A stretch of DNA of 64,000 nucleotides from Leptospira inadai serovar Lyme str. 10 (GCF_000243675.2 NZ_AHMM02000025.1:310001-374000), one strand, 5' to 3'. Positions 16,524 through 27,630 are shown, counted from the stretch's first letter. Numbers and translations: made by a program. Notes: generated by a model from the letters alone, not told the origin.

Positions 16524-17675
16524 CTACTTCGATTTTCCTCTAGTGATCAAAGAAAGAGGATAACTGCGATACCCTTGTTGGTCAAGCTCGGTCTTAACCG
16601 AACTAGCTTGTGTCGGAATTTGAACGGTTTCGCGATATGCTTTCGACGTGGAGCGAAATAGAATGTACGGAACTCCGTCGACCTCGGGCGTATATTTAAA
16701 ACGAACACCATATCTGTGATTTCGCCCCCAGCCTTCTTTAGTGATTTCTAAAAGCGGAACTTTTGCATTTATATATTTGCCTTCCGCAGAATATATACTG
16801 CTGCCGATCGAGTACATTCTAACTCCTTCCTTTCCGGAATCGATTTCAAGTTTTCCGGCTTGAGGAAAAGAAAGACTAATATAAGTAGTTCCCGCGTACG
16901 AACCTCGGTTCTTAAACCAAACGACTACCTCTCCCGACTCGCCTTTTTTCCACTCGGTCGGCGCTTCGACGCTTAACAATCCAGGAGCGGCGACGTTGGC
17001 GATATCGGGGACCATTTCCCAGCCGTTAAAGTTGAAATTTTGCGCGTACGTTCTGTTGCCCGGAAAAACGGTGATATTCTTTTCTTCCTTATTATAAGCG
17101 AAATCGGCTCTTTTGGACTTAACTAAAAATTCGTGATCTTTTAATGAAGCCAAACCATCCAGAACTTTAACTCCCTTCCTAATGACAAAAGGAACGGAAA
17201 AAAGGCCTATCGGAGGCTCTTCGCTTAATACTTCTAAAAAGAGGGAATTAAATTCGTCTCCCGGCAATTCTTCCATTAGGATTCGCTTAATTACAAAACC
17301 CGATCCTTTCGCTTTTTCATCTTCTCCGGGTTTCCAAGATAACCCTTTTGATTCATAATGCATCGGGCCGATATTCAGAAGACTGAACGGTAATTCGAAT
17401 ATAAGCCGCCAGTCATCTTTGTCTTTTTTAAAAATCGTAAGAATCTCCTCGGTTCCATTTCGAACTATGGCAAAAGATTCAAGTTCAGGATCTTCGTCCA
17501 AATTTCCGACTTTTTTTAACACGACTTCGGGATGCTTCTCTTCGTCCCCCGAAAGCGCCAGCGAAATAATTTTGGAATCCGAAGGTGTTTTGGAATTACA
17601 TGAAATCAGAAATGCGAATAGGATGGAAAAAATAAGAATACGATCGAGTGAAAGAAAGAAACGGGAAGAATTCAT
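16524..17675 (-). CDS. Putative lipoprotein, unknown function
   Basis: The signal peptide ends in AFLISC, a lipobox with Cys near residue 26. The 357-residue mature protein is rich in beta strands. Its last 150 residues (from WEMVPDIANVAAPGLL) resemble an Ig-like or CARDB-type beta-sandwich, with phrases such as WKKGESGEVVVWFKNRG. No enzyme motif is visible. It lies between the MotB cluster and the DUF455 gene on the same strand and is probably anchored to the outer or inner membrane. Confidence 0.75.
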   Translation of the reverse strand: MNSSRFFLSLDRILIFSILFAFLISCNSKTPSDSKIISLALSGDEEKHPEVVLKKVGNLDEDPELESFAIVRNGTEEILTIFKKDKDDWRLIFELPFSLLNIGPMHYESKGLSWKPGEDEKAKGSGFVIKRILMEELPGDEFNSLFLEVLSEEPPIGLFSVPFVIRKGVKVLDGLASLKDHEFLVKSKRADFAYNKEEKNITVFPGNRTYAQNFNFNGWEMVPDIANVAAPGLLSVEAPTEWKKGESGEVVVWFKNRGSYAGTTYISLSFPQAGKLEIDSGKEGVRMYSIGSSIYSAEGKYINAKVPLLEITKEGWGRNHRYGVRFKYTPEVDGVPYILFRSTSKAYRETVQIPTQASSVKTELDQQGYRSYPLSLITRGKSK

Positions 17676-17732
17676 GCCGGTTACGAAACAGTATCTTCGG
17701 AGGAAAAAACTACGTCTATCGATTTCCAGGTC

Positions 17733-18578
17733 TTAAATCGAGCTCCCGATACCGAGCACGTCTCGAAGAATTCTAGCGTTCGTAGTCCCCTCATACTCGT
17801 CCTCGTATTTTCCGAGCTCCGACGCAAACTCGGACGATAGCCCTGCCTTCAATCGAAGCTCCGGGAAATAGAAGGTTCCTTTTGCACGACGAGGAGTAAA
17901 CGGGTGCGAGATCAGTTTTCTATACTTTTCCCACTGATCGATTCCTTTGGTACCGTCGGAAAAGACGACTTTTACCCCTCTTTTTACGTGCCGAATTTCA
18001 TCCCGATGAACTTGGTTCATAATCGAAGCCTTTTCGAAGTCTCCAAACTTCTCGAACGCTTTTTTATAGATAAGAGAAAAATCCAAATTCGCACTTTCGA
18101 ACGAAAGAGCCATCACGGCATAAAATTTCTCTAATGTTTGCATATTAGGAGTTTGTTTCCAGAATATGTAATTCAAGGGTCTATCACCGAAATCCATTCC
18201 CCAGTCACGAATGGTCTTTAAATACAATCGAAGATGCATCTGCTCTTCCAACAAAGTTTTGTAAAAACTCTTACGAACGGATGAAGGGACGTCTTGGAAT
18301 TTTAGAATGGCCCAAGCAAACAACTCGACTGCCATTAATTCGTGGTTAGCAAAATGATGCAGAGAGAGAATTCTGTTCTCTTCTATATTCAAATGTTCCA
18401 GTCTCGGAATTTTGGATTTACGATCGGAGAATTCTATTTTACCGGAACGAGTGGGGCGATCCGGCGGAATAAAATTTTCGGAAGGACGATCGATAGGAAA
18501 CGCATCGGGAGAATAAAGCTTATCTTCCAATTTCCCGGATCGTAGTATAAGATCGGCAAATTCGTTTAACGTACTCAC
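17733..18578 (-). CDS. DUF455 ferritin-like protein
   Basis: This is a ferritin-like four-helix protein. The metal ligand motifs of the di-iron type are visible: [17 protein letters not shown] and DEIRH (two ExxH motifs). Start choice: GTG at 18578 forms a GTGA overlap with the stop of the upstream anti-sigma-type gene and begins [12 protein letters not shown] longer reading from 18671 would overlap that gene by 97 bases and looks spurious. DUF455 proteins are related to oxygenase-type ferritin-like enzymes (MiaE superfamily), but no substrate is established. Confidence 0.82.
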   Translation of the reverse strand: MSTLNEFADLILRSGKLEDKLYSPDAFPIDRPSENFIPPDRPTRSGKIEFSDRKSKIPRLEHLNIEENRILSLHHFANHELMAVELFAWAILKFQDVPSSVRKSFYKTLLEEQMHLRLYLKTIRDWGMDFGDRPLNYIFWKQTPNMQTLEKFYAVMALSFESANLDFSLIYKKAFEKFGDFEKASIMNQVHRDEIRHVKRGVKVVFSDGTKGIDQWEKYRKLISHPFTPRRAKGTFYFPELRLKAGLSSEFASELGKYEDEYEGTTNARILRDVLGIGSSI

Positions 18579-19162
18579 GCTGAGTGTTTTTTTGCATCGA
18601 AGGCAAGCTCGATAATGGAACCTCGGATATTGGATTCCGCCGGATCGGAGGAAATCCGCCCTTCTTTGCAATGATAGAGAACCTTAACGGAATCCATCAG
18701 TGATTGCATGATCTGCAGTCCCTTACCGAGATTTCTGTGTTGTACGGGCTTCCCTCTAAACGGTAAGATCTCGCATTTGTTCTCCTGGTAATTCTGAACT
18801 TTATTCAGAAATTCCTTTAAAGTGGAGGCTTTTGCTTCGCGAGAGACCTCTTCGAGTTTATCCTGCTTTAGGCCCGATCCGTAATCGACGATCCAGAGCG
18901 TAAATTTGGAATCTCGTAATACCCATCTGCAAATGATAGTCTCGTTCGAACAACAATTTACGTTAGCCGAAATGGAATTGGTTAAGGCCTCGTCGGCTGC
19001 CAATTCTATTTGCTGAATATCCTTGGATAAAAATTTATTTTCTTCCAAGGATTGACGAAGGGCCGTCCGGAAGTCGCGGATGCTCGACAAATCCGGAGGA
19101 AGGAACATTACGTAAGAACCGGAATGTTGCCTTACCAGGAGCGAGTCGACTGTGTCCCTCAT
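18575..19162 (-). CDS. RsbW-like anti-sigma factor / serine-protein kinase
   Basis: This is a HATPase_c_2-type ATP-binding domain of the RsbW/SpoIIAB class. The N box is in [17 protein letters not shown], the G1 box is WIVDYGSGL, and the late glycine motif is [17 protein letters not shown]. Such proteins bind sigma factors or phosphorylate STAS-domain antagonists. The Cys-Cys pair in NVNCCSNET and an insertion before the G2 box are unusual. It is coupled by GTGA overlap to DUF455. No anti-anti-sigma gene lies nearby. Confidence 0.85.
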   Translation of the reverse strand: MRDTVDSLLVRQHSGSYVMFLPPDLSSIRDFRTALRQSLEENKFLSKDIQQIELAADEALTNSISANVNCCSNETIICRWVLRDSKFTLWIVDYGSGLKQDKLEEVSREAKASTLKEFLNKVQNYQENKCEILPFRGKPVQHRNLGKGLQIMQSLMDSVKVLYHCKEGRISSDPAESNIRGSIIELAFDAKKHSA

Positions 19163-19193
19163 TTGAATCGGATGTCCCTATATTAGAGATACA

Positions 19194-19231
19194 GGTTAAA
19201 AGGGGTGTTTTGCAACAAAAAACCTTTAACC
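19194..19231 (-). terminator. Hairpin spanning the gltX stop
   Basis: On the plus strand GGTTAAAAGG (19194-19203) faces CCTTTAACC (19223-19231). Read on the minus strand this gives a stem with a T-rich loop right at the gltX stop codon. A downstream T run is lacking, so termination activity is uncertain. Confidence 0.3.
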
Positions 19232-20788
19232 CAGAGAAATTCCCGCTTCGTTGCTGGTTTTCTCTATTCGTTTGAGTAGCTTTTCCTTACCTAAGAGAGG
19301 AAACAGGATGGGTAACTCTAGTCCATGGGCTTTACCTGTGGTCGCTACTCGAATCGGCATAAAAAGCGTTTTGCCTTTTTGTCCCGTCTCTTCGCCTGTT
19401 CGCGCCATTAATGCCTTAAAATCTTCATCGGTTTGCGGCAGATCCAGCTGGAGTAGCCGGTAAAATTTTCTTATCACTGCGGGAGCGCTTTCCTGTTTTA
19501 AAATCTCGAAAGCCTCAGCCCCTTTTATTTTTAAGTCGGAAAGATAGAATTCGGCGATATAGTCCGGTGCTTGGCGTAAATTATCCAGGTAGACTCGGAC
19601 GCTATCGACGATGGAGCCTAACTCCGGGTTTTTGGGATTCCTATGCTCTTTCGGAATATCGTCTCTGCCTTCTAAAAACGGTACGAGAGCTTCCGTAATT
19701 TGGGTTATCGGCAGTTCGCGTATGTATTTGTTCGATAACCAATTTAATTTGGACTTGGGATTCATCGCTTCCGCAATCTGCTCCAAATTGGAAAAGTTCG
19801 TCACGACCTCCTCTTCCCCTGCTTTCGGTTTTTTGAATACATCGAACGTGGAAGGGGATTTGGAACAACGATGAACGTCGAAGATCCGTTTCGTACTGTC
19901 TCCCGGTAGATATTCCTGCCCGTCGGGAGAAGTCCAACCGAGCAAGGCCATATAATTTGAGAAGGTTTCCGGTAGATATCCTAGGTCCCGAAAAGCGAGG
20001 ATGGAAGTAGCACCGGCTCGCTTGGAAAGTTTTTTCCCGTCCATCCCCACGATCTCGGACGCGTGTGCAAACTCGGGTACCGGAAACCCTAAGGCCTCAT
20101 AGATCAAAATTTGTCTGGGAGTATTGGAAAGGTGACCGACTCCGCGAATCACATGCGAGATTTTCATAAGCCCGTCGTCGACAACGACCGCGTAGTTATA
20201 AGAAGGAAATCCATCCGACTTAACGATGATGAAATCGCCGATCAGTTTCGTCTCGAATTTGACCTTACCCTGGATGATATCCTCGAAGATCAGAGTTTTA
20301 GAAGGTGTCTTGAATCGAACCGAATAGGGAGTTCCTTCCTTCAGCTTTTCCCGAACTTCCTGCTCACTCATATTGGCGTGCAGGCCGTCGTAAACGTACG
20401 GAATCCCCATGGCTTCGGCTTGCTTCTTCTTCGCTTCCAACTCTTCCTGAGTGCAGAAGCATCGGTAGGCTTTGCCTTCCGAGATCAACTTTTCGGTATA
20501 TTCTTTATAGATGGAAAGACGTTCGGATTGAACGTAAGGCCCATACGGTCCGTCCACGCCCGGACCCTCGTCCCATTCGATTCCAAGCCATTTTAGCGAT
20601 TCCAAAATCGTCTTAAACGATTCCTCCGTGGAGCGGTTCTGGTCGGTATCCTCGATTCTAAGCAGGAATTTGCCGCCTTGAGACTTCGCATAAAGAAAAT
20701 TGAAAAGCGCAGTTCTAGCTCCACCGACGTGGAGAAAACCTGTTGGAGACGGGGCGAAACGTGTACGAACTTCTCTATTGTCTGACAT
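19226..20788 (-). CDS. gltX: Glutamyl-tRNA synthetase
   Basis: Class I aminoacyl-tRNA synthetase that charges tRNA-Glu. The HIGH-type motif is [19 protein letters not shown] (from about residue 12) and the KMSKS-type motif is [10 protein letters not shown] (about 253-262). Length 520 fits the discriminating or non-discriminating bacterial family, with a C-terminal anticodon-binding domain. The catalytic domain lacks the Cys-x-Cys zinc knuckle in full form (only FCTQEE is seen). The start codon overlaps the end of the lipoprotein gene by 14 bases. Confidence 0.97.
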   Translation of the reverse strand: MSDNREVRTRFAPSPTGFLHVGGARTALFNFLYAKSQGGKFLLRIEDTDQNRSTEESFKTILESLKWLGIEWDEGPGVDGPYGPYVQSERLSIYKEYTEKLISEGKAYRCFCTQEELEAKKKQAEAMGIPYVYDGLHANMSEQEVREKLKEGTPYSVRFKTPSKTLIFEDIIQGKVKFETKLIGDFIIVKSDGFPSYNYAVVVDDGLMKISHVIRGVGHLSNTPRQILIYEALGFPVPEFAHASEIVGMDGKKLSKRAGATSILAFRDLGYLPETFSNYMALLGWTSPDGQEYLPGDSTKRIFDVHRCSKSPSTFDVFKKPKAGEEEVVTNFSNLEQIAEAMNPKSKLNWLSNKYIRELPITQITEALVPFLEGRDDIPKEHRNPKNPELGSIVDSVRVYLDNLRQAPDYIAEFYLSDLKIKGAEAFEILKQESAPAVIRKFYRLLQLDLPQTDEDFKALMARTGEETGQKGKTLFMPIRVATTGKAHGLELPILFPLLGKEKLLKRIEKTSNEAGISLG

Positions 20789-21752
20789 TATTTTGATCTG
20801 AGAGGATGATGATTGGATAGTTCCTTAAATCGGCCCGAGTGGTAAACGGAATATTGGAAGATGCATCATAAAAAAGAAAACTAGCAAGGGGGGACCCTTT
20901 CGTGTTTCTCTGTTTTAGTAGGATCTGAGACGATACCAAATCTTCGGGTAATAACCCCCATGCCCAGATTCCGCCCTTCTCCCTTTTAAATATCCAAATC
21001 GGTAAGGCGCCGGCGCTTATCGGAAGCGCAATGAACCCGACTTGGCGATAATCATAATCCGCGTATGGAAACGTTTTACCGGATGGATGAATCAGATCCG
21101 TTGTGAGTAGGGATCCTCGAGTGCGAAGATTCTGCCAGACGATCTCCGAACCGCTCCCTAAATTTCTAGATTCTTTGGAAAGCCAAGCTTCGTCCGAGCG
21201 TAGATCGAAAACCATGGACCAATCTTCCACCGGAAACCGTTTGGAAAGGATGCCTAGCGAGCTTTGCGGAAACGAATCACCCTCCCAATCCCAAGCTTCG
21301 TTCATCTTGGGAACGAAGGAAATTTTTTTCGGATTCGTAGATTCGCCTTCTTCTAATTTAGATACGCCGGAGAGAATTGCCGCTTTGAAACTAAATCTCG
21401 GAAATATAATAGTTTTCGGTAAGGAATTTTGAAATTCTTCTTTCGTTTCCCAAAGATCGACTTCCCCCTTCCAAACTCTTTCTTTGGAAGGTTCGGTATT
21501 GACTACGATGTAGCGTAGGTTGCTGGGTTGGTTTTGATACGCTTCCGAAGTTTTAGGGACCTGCGATAAATTCCAATAAACCCTAGTCGTTCGAGAATCG
21601 TCGACAAGCGGATGATCTCCCTTAATCCAGTCGGGCAATAGGGAGCAAGAACCGAAGACCAAGTTTAGAAAAAGGAATGTGGAGCCGAAAATGATTCGGG
21701 TAGGGAAAATTCTAAGATTCAAAGATATTCCAGCCGGAAAAAGGGATTTCAT
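20775..21752 (-). CDS. Putative lipoprotein, unknown function
   Basis: A positively charged start and a hydrophobic stretch end in LVFGSC, a lipobox with Cys near residue 36. The 290-residue mature protein shows no family I recognise; it is rich in Trp and Ser and has beta-type periodicity. It overlaps gltX by 14 bases and is probably its co-transcribed upstream gene. It is divergent from the topoisomerase operon across a 194-bp regulatory gap. Confidence 0.7.
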   Translation of the reverse strand: MKSLFPAGISLNLRIFPTRIIFGSTFLFLNLVFGSCSLLPDWIKGDHPLVDDSRTTRVYWNLSQVPKTSEAYQNQPSNLRYIVVNTEPSKERVWKGEVDLWETKEEFQNSLPKTIIFPRFSFKAAILSGVSKLEEGESTNPKKISFVPKMNEAWDWEGDSFPQSSLGILSKRFPVEDWSMVFDLRSDEAWLSKESRNLGSGSEIVWQNLRTRGSLLTTDLIHPSGKTFPYADYDYRQVGFIALPISAGALPIWIFKREKGGIWAWGLLPEDLVSSQILLKQRNTKGSPLASFLFYDASSNIPFTTRADLRNYPIIILSDQNNVRQ

Positions 21753-21835
21753 GAAAAAGTTCTGCTTTCCGTCGTTTCTTCAAGGAAAAACCGGGAAATT
21801 TTCTTTCCCTCCTACCGTTTCTGCACGAGAAAGGA

Positions 21836-21946
21836 AGAAAGTCCAAAATCAAGCTGTTTTGAGTCTATTTTAGGACTTTGATTTCCCCGTATTTACTAAA
21901 AGGTTGACAGTAAAACTGTCCTAAAATCCCTTGGCATAAAAGTCCT
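21836..21946 (+). promoter_or_regulatory. Repeat-rich promoter of the topoisomerase operon
   Basis: ATTTTAGGAC (21867-21876) and GTCCTAAAAT (21918-21927) are perfect inverted copies. AAAGTCCTA recurs at 21940-21948 across the start codon, and AAAGTCCAAAAT lies at about 21838-21849. In addition TTGACA at 21904-21909, the arm of a GACAGT/ACTGTC dyad, could serve as a -35 element. Together these suggest several binding sites for one regulator whose consensus is close to AAAGTCCTAAAAT. Confidence 0.55.
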
Positions 21947-23332
21947 ATGAAAGATTCCAATAAATCCAGCAAAGATAACTTTCCGAAAATACCTTTTGAA
22001 GATCAAGTTAACGACGACCAGAGGAAATATTCCCGTTATGTTTGCGATTCTAGGGCTATCCCTCACGAAATCGACGGACTAAAGCCGGTTCAAAGACGAA
22101 TTCTTTGGGCTATGTGGAACTCGGACGCGCGAAATCGTTTTACAAAAACGGTTAAAGTCGCAGGTCTCGCGATGGGATATCATCCGCACGGTGACCGTTC
22201 CATCCAAGATGCTCTTTCCCAAATGGCCCAGGATTTCACCTTTGCCAATAATTTCCCGTTAGTCGCCGGAGAGGGAACTTTCGGAGACGTATTGGATCCG
22301 AGCGCGATCGCCTCTCCCCGATATACCGAAGTCAAACTTTCGGATTTCGTAAAAGATTTAGGTTTTTTTGAAAGTCTCCCGGACATCGATTATGTAAAAA
22401 ACTACGATGAGACGGAGGACGAGCCCATACATTTTGTAGGGAAAGTTCCGGTCGTGCTTTTGAATAATATTCAAGGAATCGCCACGGGATTCCGCTGCTT
22501 CATTCCCGGTCATAAACTTTCACACGTAATCAATTCCCAGATAAGCTATCTCAAGACAAAGAAACCGATTCCCTTAAAGCCTTGGTATAAGGATTATAAA
22601 GGCGAAGTTAAAATGGCCAAGACGGAGGCCGGCAATACTACGATATCCACGACTTTCAATTTTACTTGGGAAGGAGACACTCTTTACCTGACGGATTCTC
22701 CGATGAATTGGAATAGGGAAAAAGTAATCAACTTACTGGATGATATTCTGGAGAAAAAAGATACGTGGCTAAAGGATTACGTAGATTACTCCAGCCAAAA
22801 ATTCAGAATAGAGTTGATTTATAAGAAAGGGGAGAAACCTACTCAGAAGCAGATATTCGAAGTTTTTTCCAAAGAAGATACTCAAACTCTCGCAAACAAC
22901 GTAATTACCTTCGATGGCCGACTGAAAAATTTCGGCCCGGAAGAAATTATAAAACGTTTCTGTGATTTCCGTAAGACTCATCTTATCCGCCGATTTAAAC
23001 GACTCTCGGGCTTGGAAGAGGAAAAAATCGAAAGAAACTCGGAATTGATTCGCTTCATCAAAGAAAAATGGAACGAAAAAGTCATCGGTATAAAATCGAA
23101 AAAAGATTTCGAAGACAAACTTCAAAAAGCTAAATTCAAATATTACGAGTGGTTGGCATCGATCCCCGTCTATAGAATGACGATCGACGAAGTTCGCAAA
23201 TGCGAGGAAGCAATTGTCGAAGCCAAAACTGCCCTTTCTCGATACCAAAGTTTGGTAAAAGAGGACAAGAAACTGACCGAATTCATGATCGGCGAATTAA
23301 CCGAACTCAAGGACAAATGGGATAAGGAATGA
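21947..23332 (+). CDS. Divergent type IIA topoisomerase, subunit A (GyrA/ParC-like, no C-terminal propeller)
   Basis: This is the breakage-reunion subunit of an ATP-dependent type II topoisomerase. It has the winged-helix entry [16 protein letters not shown] (42-57), GYHPHGDRS (78-86), and the catalytic Arg-Tyr pair R125-Y126 in [11 protein letters not shown]. At 461 residues it ends after the tower and coiled-coil domain and lacks the GyrA beta-pinwheel that wraps DNA, so it should relax or decatenate rather than supercoil. Active-site wording ([19 protein letters not shown]) differs from cellular GyrA and ParC. It is coupled to subunit B by an ATGA overlap, with A first. Confidence 0.88.
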   Translation: MKDSNKSSKDNFPKIPFEDQVNDDQRKYSRYVCDSRAIPHEIDGLKPVQRRILWAMWNSDARNRFTKTVKVAGLAMGYHPHGDRSIQDALSQMAQDFTFANNFPLVAGEGTFGDVLDPSAIASPRYTEVKLSDFVKDLGFFESLPDIDYVKNYDETEDEPIHFVGKVPVVLLNNIQGIATGFRCFIPGHKLSHVINSQISYLKTKKPIPLKPWYKDYKGEVKMAKTEAGNTTISTTFNFTWEGDTLYLTDSPMNWNREKVINLLDDILEKKDTWLKDYVDYSSQKFRIELIYKKGEKPTQKQIFEVFSKEDTQTLANNVITFDGRLKNFGPEEIIKRFCDFRKTHLIRRFKRLSGLEEEKIERNSELIRFIKEKWNEKVIGIKSKKDFEDKLQKAKFKYYEWLASIPVYRMTIDEVRKCEEAIVEAKTALSRYQSLVKEDKKLTEFMIGELTELKDKWDKE

Positions 23333-25473
23333 GTAGCGCCAAAATCAAAACCGAAAAAAAGCCCGCCGCAAACCAGGAAAGAAATTTTAAGAAACTTTCC
23401 AACGTAGAACACGTAAGAATGAGGACCGGAATGTGGCTCGGCCAAAACTCCGCCTCCACGTTTGAGCAGCATTTTTTCCGTAAAGGTAGCGACGGTCAAT
23501 ACGAAGTCGTTCATGAAGAATTGGAAGATGTGCCCGCAAAACTGAAATGTTTGGACGAGGCTTGCATGAACGCCGTCGACGAATATCGTAAAAACCAAAA
23601 AGATAAATCCATACCGGAAAAGGACAAAATGTCCAAGCTGATCATACAGTTATCTTCCGATAAAAAAACGGTTAACGTGATGGATAACGGGCGGGGAATT
23701 CCCGCTAAAAACGCCGAAGGCGTTTTTCTTCACCTGATGTACGGGGAAAACTTCGACGACCATGTTAAGCAAGACCATGTTGCCGGTCAAAACGGCGTCG
23801 GGATTTCTCTGGTGCGAATGGTTTCCTCTTATTTCAAAGTAAAAACCGTCAATGGCGGCGTTTCCTTTAAGAAACTATTTACCTTACACGAGGATGCAAA
23901 AAAGCAAATTCGCTCCTACAAACTTTCTAAAGAGGACACCGAACGCGCATTTTTATATTTCGATGAGCACGGTAAATTCGACGACTGTCCCTTGCTTACG
24001 AAAGATCAGATCGACAAGCTTATTCCAATATGTAAGAAAACGAATATGATCGAATCCGTGGATAAGGCGACAAAAGAAGAACATGGAACCTCAGTCGAAT
24101 TCGAATTGAATCCTAAATACTTCAACAGTCTCGATATATCCTTTAATGTGGATCTGATGAAACAGTATCTACAGGACATTGCCATGACCAATCCGGGTCT
24201 GGAAGTTCAGTTTGTGCATAAAGGGAAGAAGGATAAATTTAAGTTCAAAAAGGGACTCGACGAAATTTTTTCACATTCCGCGCTGACCTACTATAAAATG
24301 GATTATCAAGCGCCCGCCGCCGGATCGCAGCTTCACCTGGAGGCTTATCTGGTCATCGGACAAAATAAAAATCTCACTTGGGTAAATTCCATTTTCGCTC
24401 CCCAAGGCGGATCGGCGATCGAATATCTTGAAAATCGAATTTGTGACGAAATCCGAAAAAAGAGCCAGATCGTTTCCTTAGAGAAAAAGTTAAAAACCAG
24501 CTGTACGCGTAATGATGTTCGCAATTGTTTTCATATGTATGTGAACATGCGCTTGTTGAATCCGCGTTTTAAATCCCAGGATAAGTCCTATCTAATCAAC
24601 GATTTGAATGAGGATATTCGAAATGCGGTGGATAAGCATTTGGATAAGTTCATTAAAAAAACGGCATTATTGGAAGAAGTCAAACTCCAAATGGAAAAGA
24701 GGACTCAGCTAAAAGCTTTTGAAGACGCCCAACGCGGTTTAAAGAAAGCCAGTAAGATGAATATCCCAAAGCTGATGCCTCCGACGGGAAAACCGGGCGA
24801 TCCGGGAAGAGTTCTTTTTGTAGCGGAAGGTGATTCGGCAATAGCGGGTCTACGTCCGGCGAGGAACCCCAAGCTGCACGGTTTATTTCCTCTTCGCGGA
24901 AAACCGATGAACTGCAAAGGAGTTTCCTTGGCAAAAGCGATCGCAAACGAAGAGTTAAAGAATATCGTGGCGATCCTCGGATTACCCTTGAACGAAAAAG
25001 TTAAATCCATAGACCAGCTCAATTACGAAAAAATAAGCATCATCACGGATGCGGATTTCGACGGATATGCGATTCGTTCCCTAATGCTTTCCTTCTTTTA
25101 TGAATATTGGCCGGAACTTTTCGAACTGGGATTCATCCACATTTCTAGTGCTCCTTTGTACGAAGTAGACGTGAAGATGGGCGATTCAAAAAAGGCCGAA
25201 ACCGTTTTCTGTATCGACGATAAGGATTATGATGATTTGATCAAACGGGTTCAGAAATCCGGCGGACAAATCGTTCGTAAAAAACGAAACAAGGGTCTCG
25301 GAGAAACCGGTAAAGAAGCCATGAAATTTGCCGTCGAAGAATGCATGACCAAAATCGTGATCGGAAGTAAAAAGGAAGCCTCCAAAATTCAAAATCTTTG
25401 GTTCCATAAGGATTTCGCCGAGCAACGCCGGGACGCGATTTCAGAATATGCAATGAGCGTTATCGAAGACTAA
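23329..25473 (+). CDS. Divergent type IIA topoisomerase, subunit B (GyrB/ParE-like)
   Basis: This is the ATPase and TOPRIM subunit. The GHKL domain has [12 protein letters not shown], the Mg/ATP motif MDNGRGIP and the lid [10 protein letters not shown] (near residue 155). The transducer domain follows. TOPRIM has EGDSA near residue 500, PLRGKPMNC and DADFDG near 573. The text around TOPRIM ([10 protein letters not shown]) and the GQNGVG lid are closer in style to phage T4-type or eukaryotic topoisomerase II than to ordinary GyrB, by eye. It forms one enzyme with the upstream subunit. Leptospira has canonical gyrase elsewhere (general knowledge), so this would be a second enzyme. Confidence 0.9.
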   Translation: MSSAKIKTEKKPAANQERNFKKLSNVEHVRMRTGMWLGQNSASTFEQHFFRKGSDGQYEVVHEELEDVPAKLKCLDEACMNAVDEYRKNQKDKSIPEKDKMSKLIIQLSSDKKTVNVMDNGRGIPAKNAEGVFLHLMYGENFDDHVKQDHVAGQNGVGISLVRMVSSYFKVKTVNGGVSFKKLFTLHEDAKKQIRSYKLSKEDTERAFLYFDEHGKFDDCPLLTKDQIDKLIPICKKTNMIESVDKATKEEHGTSVEFELNPKYFNSLDISFNVDLMKQYLQDIAMTNPGLEVQFVHKGKKDKFKFKKGLDEIFSHSALTYYKMDYQAPAAGSQLHLEAYLVIGQNKNLTWVNSIFAPQGGSAIEYLENRICDEIRKKSQIVSLEKKLKTSCTRNDVRNCFHMYVNMRLLNPRFKSQDKSYLINDLNEDIRNAVDKHLDKFIKKTALLEEVKLQMEKRTQLKAFEDAQRGLKKASKMNIPKLMPPTGKPGDPGRVLFVAEGDSAIAGLRPARNPKLHGLFPLRGKPMNCKGVSLAKAIANEELKNIVAILGLPLNEKVKSIDQLNYEKISIITDADFDGYAIRSLMLSFFYEYWPELFELGFIHISSAPLYEVDVKMGDSKKAETVFCIDDKDYDDLIKRVQKSGGQIVRKKRNKGLGETGKEAMKFAVEECMTKIVIGSKKEASKIQNLWFHKDFAEQRRDAISEYAMSVIED

Positions 25474-25488
25474 AATTCGGTCTTACGA

Positions 25489-25509
25489 TCCCCGCGAATT
25501 AGGCGGGGA
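25489..25509. terminator. Hairpin in convergent gap
   Basis: TCCCCGC (25489-25495) pairs with GCGGGGA (25503-25509) between the topoisomerase operon and the convergent amine oxidase gene. There is no T tract on the plus strand, so it may act as a bidirectional or Rho-assisted 3' end. Confidence 0.4.
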
Positions 25510-25601
25510 AAATATTATCGACCGTTCGTTTAACAAAATCAATCGAATCGACGATAATGTGCTTAGCAATTCCGAATATCGGGGAAGGCTTTTCGCCTGT
25601 T

Positions 25602-26948
25602 CTAGACTAAATTTACCGCTTTAATTGCGGAAGATAATGCTGCCTCGACCGTTCCCGTAATCTCGCCGGTATGCTCTCCCGCAAAAAAAATTCGATCAAA
25701 CGGTTTCCTCAGACTAATTTCCGAACCGAAACTTCCCGGGGGAAAGGTTGCGATCCCGGAAGGCAGGTATTCTTTTCCGAGTTCGGAAAAATAGAAACGT
25801 TGAATCTGTAAATCTTTCTTTAATCCCAAACGTCCTAAAGCCAATCGAACATAGTCGATTTTCTGATCCTGGGAAGCCGATTCGAAAACCGAATATCGAT
25901 CGCCGTTCGCTATCATTCCCAGTACTTTATCCGGAGAACTCGACTTGGTCCCTGCGTCGTACAAGAATTGGGCGGCACTATCTGAATAGACCGAAAACGG
26001 CGACGATTCCCACGGGGACTCCCGTAATATTAAAAATAATTTATATATTTGGGAATATCTTACTCGAAGTGCCGATAGCAATTTCTCCTTATCAAGCTCC
26101 GGATTCCATTTTACGGAAGAGACTTGATTTGCAGGAAGGGTGCATACGCAGGCATTTCCGACAAATTTCCTGCCTGAATCCGTGGTAACGGAAACTCCGA
26201 ACTCGCCTTGATCGACGGCAAGAACCGGGTCTGAAAATACGAATTCCGTATTTTCTATATTCAACACGAGTGTTTTTGCGATGTTCTCCATGCCGCCCTC
26301 CACTCGAGCGTTACGAACCGGGAACTGCGCGAGATCCGTAAGAACTTTCTGAGCGGATAATACTCGGATCGAATCCCCGTAATGCAACGATAACTTAAAC
26401 CCTAGCAGAGTTAAGTCCTCCGGAGACATTCCTTGGTATAACAAATAGTTATAGAAACTGATCCGATCCAATCCCTGTTGTTGGGCCGTATTCATTTTAG
26501 AATTTAACCCGATTAATTTATTCAGGATTTCTTGCGATTTACCGGAAATTTCCCAAGTACCGAATTTCTTATAGGTTCCTTGGAATAAATCGGGTTGCAA
26601 GACTGCCGACGAAAGTTTAAGACCTAATTCTCGAACCAAACTTTTTACGGTCTTATCTTCCGCCGAAACCCATTCGGCACCTAGATCCACTATATTACCG
26701 GATGAATCCGCAATCGATCGAACTCTTCCGGCGACTCTATCCGTCGCTTCGAGTAATACGACCTTATAACCGGTCTTTCCTAACAGGTACGCCGAATATA
26801 ATCCGGCAAGGCCGCCTCCTAACACGATGACTTTTTTATTACCGCTAGGAGAAGCCGATTGGGCTCTTAATACATTCTTGCCCATACTTAACAATGTCGC
26901 TGCTGTCAAAGCACCGGCTTTTAGAAAGGAAGATCGAGAAAACTTCAT
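25602..26948 (-). CDS. Flavin amine oxidase-family protein with Tat-like signal
   Basis: The N-terminus [18 protein letters not shown] resembles a Tat signal with one Arg replaced, so export of a folded flavoprotein is likely. The Rossmann site [19 protein letters not shown] (from about residue 39), [13 protein letters not shown] and the C-terminal FAD motif [18 protein letters not shown] define the monoamine oxidase/phytoene desaturase-like superfamily. Substrate is unknown (amine, amino acid or carotenoid). It is monocistronic, with an IS66 remnant upstream. Confidence 0.87.
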   Translation of the reverse strand: MKFSRSSFLKAGALTAATLLSMGKNVLRAQSASPSGNKKVIVLGGGLAGLYSAYLLGKTGYKVVLLEATDRVAGRVRSIADSSGNIVDLGAEWVSAEDKTVKSLVRELGLKLSSAVLQPDLFQGTYKKFGTWEISGKSQEILNKLIGLNSKMNTAQQQGLDRISFYNYLLYQGMSPEDLTLLGFKLSLHYGDSIRVLSAQKVLTDLAQFPVRNARVEGGMENIAKTLVLNIENTEFVFSDPVLAVDQGEFGVSVTTDSGRKFVGNACVCTLPANQVSSVKWNPELDKEKLLSALRVRYSQIYKLFLILRESPWESSPFSVYSDSAAQFLYDAGTKSSSPDKVLGMIANGDRYSVFESASQDQKIDYVRLALGRLGLKKDLQIQRFYFSELGKEYLPSGIATFPPGSFGSEISLRKPFDRIFFAGEHTGEITGTVEAALSSAIKAVNLV

Positions 26949-27067
26949 ATCGATTGGCCTCTAGTATTTTGAACGCGGCAAAAAGGGAGAACCGCTATAT
27001 TTAGTTTCGGCTAGTTGGATCGGTTCTTATCGATTTTATTGCTTATATAGTGTCGATTTTACTTTAG

Positions 27068-27394
27068 TCAATTTATTTCATTCGGAGCGACCATCGTCGG
27101 ATTCTTTGCTCCAGCTTCTTCGGCGACGACTCCGGGACAAGTTTCTCTTGGCTCTCGATTCCTTGATTTGCGCCTTCTTCCATAAACCGTCTCCCCTGAA
27201 GAAGCCGATTAGCAGCTATGTTATACTTTCTTGCCACTAAAGAAACCGAATTTCCCGGGCTCACAGGTCTCCTTAATTATTTGAGTTCTTTCAGGGTTTG
27301 TCCAATGACGTTTACTACGACCGGACGTAATTGTTTGGATCTCTTCTTTACCATCAGCGCTATTTGGAGCATCACTACTATTATTTAGAGCTAA
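27068..27394 (-). pseudogene. Frameshifted IS66-type transposase accessory gene (tnpA) remnant
   Basis: Three minus-strand reading frames together spell an IS66 TnpA-like HTH protein. The first frame (from 27394) gives RSKRHWTNPERTQIIKETCEPG. After a frameshift near 27255 the second frame gives NSVSLVARKYNIAANRLLQG and then EKLVP. After another shift near 27135 a third frame gives VVAEEAGAKNPTMVAPNEIN before a stop. No start codon, tnpB, tnpC or terminal inverted repeats are visible. This is a decayed insertion relic, not a live gene. Confidence 0.72.
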
Positions 27395-27504
27395 TTATAC
27401 TGCATGGTTTTCAAGAATGGAGCTACAATCGTAACGTTTGACTAAAATCACGTTACGCAAGTTCAGGAACATAAGTCGGATTTTTTTTCCTTGCAAATGC
27501 GGCT

Positions 27505-27630
27505 AGCGAATCATCCTCTGATATTACGCTTTCAGGGAGGAAGTCGGGTTAAAATCCCGCGCTGACCCGCAACTGTGATGTCCATTTTTATAAATGGAAC
27601 GAGCCAGATCTTCCCCGTGATACCGCACCT
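27505..27630 (+). promoter_or_regulatory. Cobalamin (B12) riboswitch
   Basis: The conserved core lies at 27535-27577: GGGAGGAAGTCGGG, AAAATCCCGC, then GCTGACCCGCAACTGTG, which is the classic B12 riboswitch signature. The closing B12-box side is GAGCCAGATCTTCCCC (27601-27616), and ATTAC (27523-27527) can pair with GTGAT (27617-27621). Adenosylcobalamin binding would repress the operon of two lipoproteins, cobS and a CobC-like phosphatase that follows. The outer limits are estimated. Confidence 0.93.

Noticed and set aside
22769..23248. 159-codon Phe-rich frame antisense to topoisomerase subunit A
   Set aside because: Very high Phe content is the usual antisense image of a Lys/Glu-rich gene.
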